Below, in pieces: positions 59,292-64,000 of a stretch of DNA of 64,000 nucleotides. The stretch is from Bradyrhizobium sp. 132 (GTDB taxonomy: Bacteria; Pseudomonadota; Alphaproteobacteria; Rhizobiales; Xanthobacteraceae). The DNA lies in NCBI RefSeq assembly GCF_023074185.1, contig NZ_JADPKY010000177.1, positions 21,646 to 85,645 of the forward strand, read 5' to 3'. A program made the position numbers and the translations under genes. Under the pieces are notes generated by a model. It was given only the letters and a program-made list of their open reading frames with translations, searched no databases and had not been told where the DNA came from. Numbering within the stretch: position 1 is the stretch's first letter; each line of letters starts with the position of its first letter.

Positions 59292-61195
59292 TCCTCGTCC
59301 TCCTTGCTGCCGGCCGGCCAGAACCAGCCGATCAAGGTGACGGCCATCGGCGGCGTGCCCCAGAGCACCGCCCAGGGCGTGAAGATCGAGCCGATGAAGA
59401 ACACCGTCGTCGCGATGGCGGCGAGCAGCGGCCAGATGCTCGGCTCGGGCGAAGCCTCGCGGATCTGCGGCTCCGCTTCTGCGAGCGAGGTCAACAGGAT
59501 TTCGCGCCGCTCGGCACTCAGACCCGCGACCACGGGCAGGCTCTCGCTGTCGGCCCACAGCGGATCGCGGTGCTTGACCACCGGAATGCGGTCGAAATTC
59601 TGCGGCGGAGGCGGCGAGGAGGTGGCCCATTCCAGCGTCGAGGCATTCCAGGGGTTGTCGCCCGCGAGCTCACCCTTGCGCAGGCTGTAGATCACATTGA
59701 CCAGAAGCAGCGCGAAGCTGAGCGCGAAAATGAGGGCACCGCCGCTGGACAAGAGGTTCAAATGCGCCCAGTCCATGTCGGCCGTGTAGGTGTAGACCCG
59801 GCGCGGCATTCCGATCAGCCCGAGGATGTGCATCGGAAAGAACGCGACGTTGAAGCCGATGAAGGCCAGCCAGAAATTCCAGCGCCCGAGTCTTTCGCTC
59901 AGCATGCGGCCGGCGATCTTGGGAAACCAGTAGTAGACGGCGCCGACCAGCGGGAACACAGCACCACCGATCAGAACATAGTGGAAGTGGGCTACGATGA
60001 AATAGGTGTCGTGCACCTGGGTGTCGATCGGGACCGAAGCGACCATTACGCCGGATAGCCCGCCGAGCACGAAGATCACCACGAATCCGATCACGAACAA
60101 TAGCGGCGTCCGGTAAACCGGGCGTCCATCCCAGAGCGTCGCCAGCCAGCAGAAGATCTGCAGCCCGCTCGGCACCGCGATCAGCATGCTGGACGCCGTG
60201 AACAGGCCAGCGCCGAGTTGGGGCAGGCCCGTGACGAACATGTGGTGGACCCACAGGCCAAACGACAGGAAGCCGGTCGCGATCAAGGAGAGAATGACGA
60301 TGGGATAGCCGATCACCGGCCGGCGCACGAACGTAGCGAGGATCGCCGAGACCATCCCCGTTCCCGGAATGAATATGATGTAGACTTCGGGGTGGCCGAA
60401 AAACCAGAACAGGTGCTGCCAGAGCAGGGGGTGGCCACCCGAGGAGGAATCATAGAAGCGGGTGTTGACCAGGCGATCCAGGATCAATGACGTGGACGCG
60501 ACCATGATCGACGGCATCGCGAACATCACCAGAAAGCTTGTGACCAGCATGGCCCAGACGAACAGGGGAATGCGGTCCAGGGTCATGCCCGGCGCGCGGA
60601 GCTTGAACACAGTCACGACGATCTCGACGGCGACCGCGAGCGCCGCGACCTCGGTAAAGGTGATCATCTGCGCCCAGACATCGGCCCGCTTGGTCGGTGT
60701 GAACTGCAGGCTGGAGAGAGGAACGTACGAAAACCAGCCGACATCGGGGCCGGCGTTGAACAGGAAGGAGATCCACAGAAAGCAACCGCCGAACAGAAAC
60801 ATCCAATAGCTGAAGGCGTTCAGTCGCGGAAAGGCGATGTTCCGCGTACCGACCATCAGCGGCACCAGATAGACGGCGAACGCCTCCATCACCGGCACGG
60901 CGAACAGGAACATCATCGTCGAGCCGTGCATCGTGAAGATCTGATTGTACTTGTCCGCCGAGAGAAAAGTCTTCTCCGGCCCGGCAAGCTGAACGCGCAT
61001 CAGGATCGCAAGAATGCCGCCGAGAAGCAGGAATGCGAATGCAGTCACGATGTAGCGACGTCCCACGACCTTGTGGTCGACCGACATGAGCGCGCCGACC
61101 AGTCCGGACGGCGTGCGCCACACTTTCTCCAGTTGCGTGGAAAGCTGAAGGCCATTCAGGACGTCGTCCCGCAACTCATTCGGTTCAGCGGCCAT
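59288..61195 (-). CDS. ctaD: Cytochrome c oxidase subunit I (caa3-type)
   Basis: A 635-residue heme-copper oxidase subunit. The low-spin heme ligand is H90 (FTMHGSTMMF); CuB ligands are H268 (FFGHPEVY, with the cross-linked Y272 and E270) and H317-H318 (WVHHMFVTG); H403 and H405 (VAHFHYVL) ligate the hemes. The D-channel entry, normally D-x-A-F-P-R, reads N119-I-A-F-P-R, and the K-channel lysine in V-P-T-G-I-K is Q346 (VPSGLQIF). Both standard proton-uptake residues are thus changed, while the active-site E270 and Y272 remain. The C-terminus adds two helices that belong to subunit III in mitochondrial-type enzymes. The gene starts two bases after subunit II. Confidence 0.95.
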   Translation of the reverse strand: MAAEPNELRDDVLNGLQLSTQLEKVWRTPSGLVGALMSVDHKVVGRRYIVTAFAFLLLGGILAILMRVQLAGPEKTFLSADKYNQIFTMHGSTMMFLFAVPVMEAFAVYLVPLMVGTRNIAFPRLNAFSYWMFLFGGCFLWISFLFNAGPDVGWFSYVPLSSLQFTPTKRADVWAQMITFTEVAALAVAVEIVVTVFKLRAPGMTLDRIPLFVWAMLVTSFLVMFAMPSIMVASTSLILDRLVNTRFYDSSSGGHPLLWQHLFWFFGHPEVYIIFIPGTGMVSAILATFVRRPVIGYPIVILSLIATGFLSFGLWVHHMFVTGLPQLGAGLFTASSMLIAVPSGLQIFCWLATLWDGRPVYRTPLLFVIGFVVIFVLGGLSGVMVASVPIDTQVHDTYFIVAHFHYVLIGGAVFPLVGAVYYWFPKIAGRMLSERLGRWNFWLAFIGFNVAFFPMHILGLIGMPRRVYTYTADMDWAHLNLLSSGGALIFALSFALLLVNVIYSLRKGELAGDNPWNASTLEWATSSPPPPQNFDRIPVVKHRDPLWADSESLPVVAGLSAERREILLTSLAEAEPQIREASPEPSIWPLLAAIATTVFFIGSIFTPWAVLWGTPPMAVTLIGWFWPAGSKEDEE

Positions 61196-61197
61196 GC

Positions 61198-62208
61198 TCA
61201 CTTGAGCTGCTCCAGATAATGAAGGATCGCGATGAGCTCGCCCGATTGCAGCGGCATCTTCGGCATGAGGTTGCCGGGCTTGATGTGCTGAGGATCGGCG
61301 ATCCAGGCGCCGAGCGTCGCCGGGGTATTCGGCAGCGTTCCCGCCGTGATGGTCGTGCGGCTGCCGATATGCGTGAGATCCGGGCCGAGCTGCCCGCCGG
61401 CCAGTGTGCCGCTGATGTTGTGACACAAGGCACAGCCGCGGGCCCGGAAGAGAGCCTCGCCCTGCTTGCCGAGCTGATCCGCGGGGCTGTTCGCGCTCTG
61501 ATTCTCACGATCGCGCCACCGGCCGAACTCGTCCGGCGGTAGCGCGATCACCGCGAAGGCCATGTGCGCGTGCTGAAGTCCGCAGAACTCGGCGCATTGT
61601 CCGCGATAGACGCCGGCGTTTTTCGCGGTGAATTGCAACTCGTTCTTTTGCCCGGTGATGAGGTCCATCTTCCCGGTCAGGCTCGGCACCCAGAAGCTGT
61701 GGACCACATCTGCAGATTCCAGCTCGACCTTCACCGGCTGGCCGGTCGGGATCCGGATCTCGTTCGCGGTTACGAAACTCCGATGCGGACTGTCATCCTC
61801 ATAGCGAACCTCCCACCACCATTGGTGTCCGATGATCTTGAGCGTGAGGGCGTTCTCGCCCTTGGCGAAGACGATGCGCTGCCCGGCATAGCTGACGAAG
61901 GAGAGGCCGAGCACGATCACCGTGGTTGCAACGCCCAGCCCAATGATGACTCGGCCCGTGCGTTCTTCGAAGGCTTGATGGAGATCGAGCGGCTGATCGG
62001 CCAAGCGCTTCCGGCGCAACATTCCGAGGGCGAGCACGATTACGACTGCGATCCAGACGATCGCAGCAACCCCGAGAAAGATGAATAGCGTATGCAGGAT
62101 CTGCTCGGATTGTAGCCCTTGCGGGTCGAGCGTCGACTGCCGGCCGGCGCACGCAGCAAGCGGCCAAGTCGTGCATAGCACCAGAACAATTCGCACCCAG
62201 ACTGGCAT
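61198..62208 (-). CDS. ctaC: Cytochrome c oxidase subunit II with fused cytochrome c
   Basis: A 336-residue periplasmic-facing subunit. It starts with a lipoprotein-like signal (PLAAC, Cys20), then two transmembrane helices and the CuA domain: H170 (VVHSFW), C205, E207, C209, H213 and M216 in QCAEFCGLQHAHM. The C-terminal 80 residues form a cytochrome c domain with C259-A-L-C262-H263 and a MPKM methionine. CuA plus heme c defines a caa3-type oxidase. It begins the oxidase operon after a small upstream frame. Confidence 0.95.
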   Translation of the reverse strand: MPVWVRIVLVLCTTWPLAACAGRQSTLDPQGLQSEQILHTLFIFLGVAAIVWIAVVIVLALGMLRRKRLADQPLDLHQAFEERTGRVIIGLGVATTVIVLGLSFVSYAGQRIVFAKGENALTLKIIGHQWWWEVRYEDDSPHRSFVTANEIRIPTGQPVKVELESADVVHSFWVPSLTGKMDLITGQKNELQFTAKNAGVYRGQCAEFCGLQHAHMAFAVIALPPDEFGRWRDRENQSANSPADQLGKQGEALFRARGCALCHNISGTLAGGQLGPDLTHIGSRTTITAGTLPNTPATLGAWIADPQHIKPGNLMPKMPLQSGELIAILHYLEQLK

Positions 62209-62355
62209 AGACGCTCGCGGTTCCCCTTCACAGGCGGGAACTGGCCGATCCTACAAAGGTTCCTATCTGCTGTTGGAGCGAGCCGCGCGCAGCCTTTGCA
62301 AGAGAGCTTGGAAGAAAGAAGAGATATGTCCAACGTTGCTCGTCAGACCGCGAAT

Positions 62356-62478
62356 TTAGAATGGCCATCCCCTGACGGCGATGAAGATAACCGCATCACC
62401 CGCAGCCATGAGCAACAAGACGGCGAGGACAGCGATGACCGCTCCGGGCTGGACTAGCACGCGTAGTTCGTCGAGCAT
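62356..62478 (-). CDS. 40-residue membrane peptide upstream of the oxidase genes
   Basis: MLDELRVLVQPGAVIAVLA leads into a hydrophobic helix (AVLLLMAAGDAVIFIAV). It is 147 bases upstream of the subunit II start on the same strand. A GGATAG element precedes the ATG. Small single-helix peptides are common in oxidase operons, so it may be an accessory subunit; this is only a suggestion. Confidence 0.5.
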   Translation of the reverse strand: MLDELRVLVQPGAVIAVLAVLLLMAAGDAVIFIAVRGWPF

Positions 62479-62617
62479 GGGTCTATCCAGTTCCGAACGT
62501 CCCCAGCAGCAATGTCCCGGTGACCCGCAGGTTCCTGAACGTGCCAGAAGTCCACGCGCCCGCGCCGGAACGAAGGTTTGGGATCGCGCGTTTCTGCGAC
62601 AGATGCGAGGGGGCGAC

Positions 62618-62836
62618 GTGCCGCACTATCATTTTGACCTGGTGGATTCGAAAACCGTAGCTGACGAAGAGGGCGCCGACTTGCCGGATGACATCCAGGC
62701 TCTCGATGTCGCCGAGGAGATCGCCAAGCGGCTCCTGAAGGAGCGTCCCGAGCTTGAGGGCCGTCACTTCTCGATCCTCGTCACCAATCGGGACGGCGAA
62801 GAGATCGGCCGGGTACCACTGGATGTCCTGCACTGA
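62618..62836 (+). CDS. Small DUF6894-like protein
   Basis: A 72-residue cytoplasmic protein, VPHYHFDLVDSKTVADEEG then LDVAEEIAKRLLKERPEL and ILVTNRDGEEIGRVPLDVLH. The F-D-L-x-D-x-x-T...D-E-x-G and D-G-x-E-x-x-R-x-P-L patterns match a small family abundant in Bradyrhizobium, which I believe is DUF6894. GTG 62618 follows GAGGGGGC. Function unknown. Confidence 0.75.
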   Translation: MPHYHFDLVDSKTVADEEGADLPDDIQALDVAEEIAKRLLKERPELEGRHFSILVTNRDGEEIGRVPLDVLH

Positions 62837-62850
62837 AGTTGCGACATGAC

Positions 62851-63318
62851 ATGACGTTCAAGCTTGGAGTGATCTCCGACACGCATGGACTACTGAGGCC
62901 GGAGGTGGAGCGCTGCCTCACGGGCGTGTCGCACATTATCCATTCGGGCGATATCGGCGCTCCCGATGTTGTGGAACACCTTCGCCGGATTGCGCCTGTT
63001 ACAGCCATCAAAGGCAATGTCGACAAGGGCGAGTGGGCAAAATGCTACTCCGCAACTGAAACGGTGCGCCTTGCAGGGCGCTTCTTCTACATCTTGCACG
63101 ATCTCAGGGAGCTGAAGGCAAACCCCGCCCAACGAGGAATCGACATTGTAGTTTCCGGCCACTCGCATCGGGTGAAAATCGACACAATCGGCGGAATACT
63201 GTTTCTAAATCCGGGGAGTGCCGGACCGAGGCGCTTCAAGCTGCCGATTACGCTGGCAACGCTCGATCTGGATGAGAGCGGCGAACTGCGGCCCACCGTT
63301 CACGAGCTCGGCAGGTGA
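62851..63318 (+). CDS. YfcE-type metallophosphoesterase
   Basis: A 155-residue calcineurin-like phosphoesterase. The metal motifs are complete: GVISDTHG (D-x-H), HSGDIG (G-D), KGNVD (G-N) and SGHSHRVKI (G-H-x-H). Such enzymes hydrolyse phosphodiesters such as bis-p-nitrophenyl phosphate and, in some cases, cyclic nucleotides. ATG 62851 lies 14 bases after the previous stop, so the two may be cotranscribed. The true substrate is unknown. Confidence 0.93.
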   Translation: MTFKLGVISDTHGLLRPEVERCLTGVSHIIHSGDIGAPDVVEHLRRIAPVTAIKGNVDKGEWAKCYSATETVRLAGRFFYILHDLRELKANPAQRGIDIVVSGHSHRVKIDTIGGILFLNPGSAGPRRFKLPITLATLDLDESGELRPTVHELGR

Positions 63319-63484
63319 AAACGTGGAGGTGCGACCTACCAGCTCCCGTCATCATCACCTTGGGCAACCCGGGCCGGAATCGTTCGTTGCTAAGGACAGA
63401 CGTCAGTACAAGCGCGAGGAACGACCGTAGCCGTATCTCATTGGTCTGCATGATGGTCGTGAAGACCCAAAAAAGGAGCACGCA

Positions 63485-63658
63485 ATGTCAAAAATGCCCC
63501 CCGTACCGGCAGAGCAGCGCAGCGACAAGGGACCCGGTTCAGATCCAAAGACCGAGACCAACGAAAAAATCCCCAGCCGCGAGAACTTCGACACCCAGGG
63601 ACGTCAAGGCAACATCAAGCAGAACACCACAAACCAAGGCTACCAGCAGGATCGATGA
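63485..63658 (+). CDS. 57-residue disordered stress-type protein
   Basis: MSKMPPVPAEQRSDKGPG... continues with many Asn/Gln/Lys/Thr residues (QGNIKQNTTNQGYQQDR) and no hydrophobic core, so it is probably disordered. AAAAGGAGC precedes the ATG. Its stop overlaps the next start (ATGA), showing translational coupling. Such hydrophilic small proteins are often induced by stress in rhizobia; this is inference. Confidence 0.75.
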   Translation: MSKMPPVPAEQRSDKGPGSDPKTETNEKIPSRENFDTQGRQGNIKQNTTNQGYQQDR

Positions 63659-63858
63659 TGCCCCACAAGAACTCTGAAACAGAACGCTTCGGTGGACCCG
63701 GGTCCTCCCAGCAGGATCGCAAGCATCCTGAAAAGGGAGGGCGCGAACATGAAGCCCCGACGCCGGGGGCTCCCACAAATGACCGGAAGTCGCACGTCTC
63801 AGGAGGCGGTGGTGAGCGCGATGAGCATCACACGCACGACGATCGTCACAGGAGCTGA
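63655..63858 (+). CDS. 67-residue hydrophilic His-rich protein
   Basis: MMPHKNSETERFGGPGSS... with Gly/Pro/His/Asp-rich repeats ending HHTHDDRHRS. The first ATG (63655) overlaps the stop of the previous gene; a second ATG follows at 63658. No signal or fold is seen. The histidine/aspartate tail could bind metals. Probably cotranscribed with the gene before it. Confidence 0.65.
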   Translation: MMPHKNSETERFGGPGSSQQDRKHPEKGGREHEAPTPGAPTNDRKSHVSGGGGERDEHHTHDDRHRS

Positions 63859-63912
63859 GACATTGGCCCACAGGAACGTGCGACCCGTTCCGGAAGACGA
63901 TGGAGAAAAACG

Positions 63913-64000
63913 ATGCGCAAGATCAGTTCTGCCATGATGCTGGTCGCCCTGTTGGCCTGCGGCTCGACAGGCGCCGCTTGGGGGCAGGGTGGCGGAGGAG
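63913..64000 (+). CDS. Partial exported protein, cut by the window end
   Basis: ATG 63913 begins a frame with a signal peptide (MRKISSAMMLVALLACGSTG then AAWGQ) and runs off the window. The LLACG segment could be a lipobox (Cys16). Only 29 codons are seen, so nothing more can be said. Confidence 0.6.
   Translation, partial: MRKISSAMMLVALLACGSTGAAWGQGGGG

Overview
The window is chromosomal DNA of a GC-rich alphaproteobacterium, almost certainly Bradyrhizobium or a close relative. The evidence is the gene content (IscU-like/folE/hisI order, DUF2336 with Hpt and receiver genes, Omp25-like porin, many small Gly/Tyr/His-rich secreted proteins), frequent GTG starts and Rhizobiales-type palindromic repeats. 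There is no rRNA operon, CRISPR array or replication origin. Three tRNA genes are present: Thr-TGT, Tyr-GTA and Gly-TCC.

Layout. 0-22 kb is core and housekeeping DNA: serine hydrolase, nitroreductase, thrS, MFS and APC transporters, yidD, an IscU-like scaffold, folE, hisI, a lytic transglycosylase, a DUF2336/Hpt/receiver signalling group, nadK, an S10 peptidase and a second beta-lactamase-fold hydrolase. 22-36 kb is a patchwork of small exported proteins, a porin, several very small genes, a wrecked chemotaxis receptor, a methyltransferase, a cytochrome-quinoprotein fusion, a broken GFA gene and a decayed integrative element beside tRNA-Thr; rlmB and tRNA-Tyr follow. 36-41.6 kb holds an LLM-type flavin oxidoreductase, a UvrD-family helicase, LysR remnants, a frameshifted TMEM175-type channel gene, a YCII protein and a tiny promoter/leader-ORF/terminator unit.

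41.7-47.5 kb is a 5.8-kb genomic island bounded by exact 25-bp copies of the tRNA-Gly 3' end. It carries a ketopantoate-reductase-like enzyme, a DUF2231 membrane protein, two TetR regulators each with a palindromic operator, an MFS exporter, a DUF302 protein and an AhpD-like protein. No integrase is visible in it.

50.3-62.5 kb is the most striking part: one tightly packed minus-strand gene train. In transcription order it encodes a small membrane peptide, a caa3-type cytochrome oxidase (subunits II, I, III), a three-helix membrane protein, a Bacillus-type CtaG assembly factor, a GlcG/HbpS-like protein, a PQQ alcohol dehydrogenase with the extra aspartate typical of lanthanide enzymes, its periplasmic binding-protein partner, two c-type cytochromes and a membrane-bound glucose-dehydrogenase-type quinoprotein. 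Together these would form a complete periplasmic chain from alcohol or sugar through cytochrome c to oxygen. Oxidase subunit I has the active-site HPEVY motif but lacks both the D-channel aspartate and the K-channel lysine. The right end holds a metallophosphoesterase and small disordered stress-type proteins.
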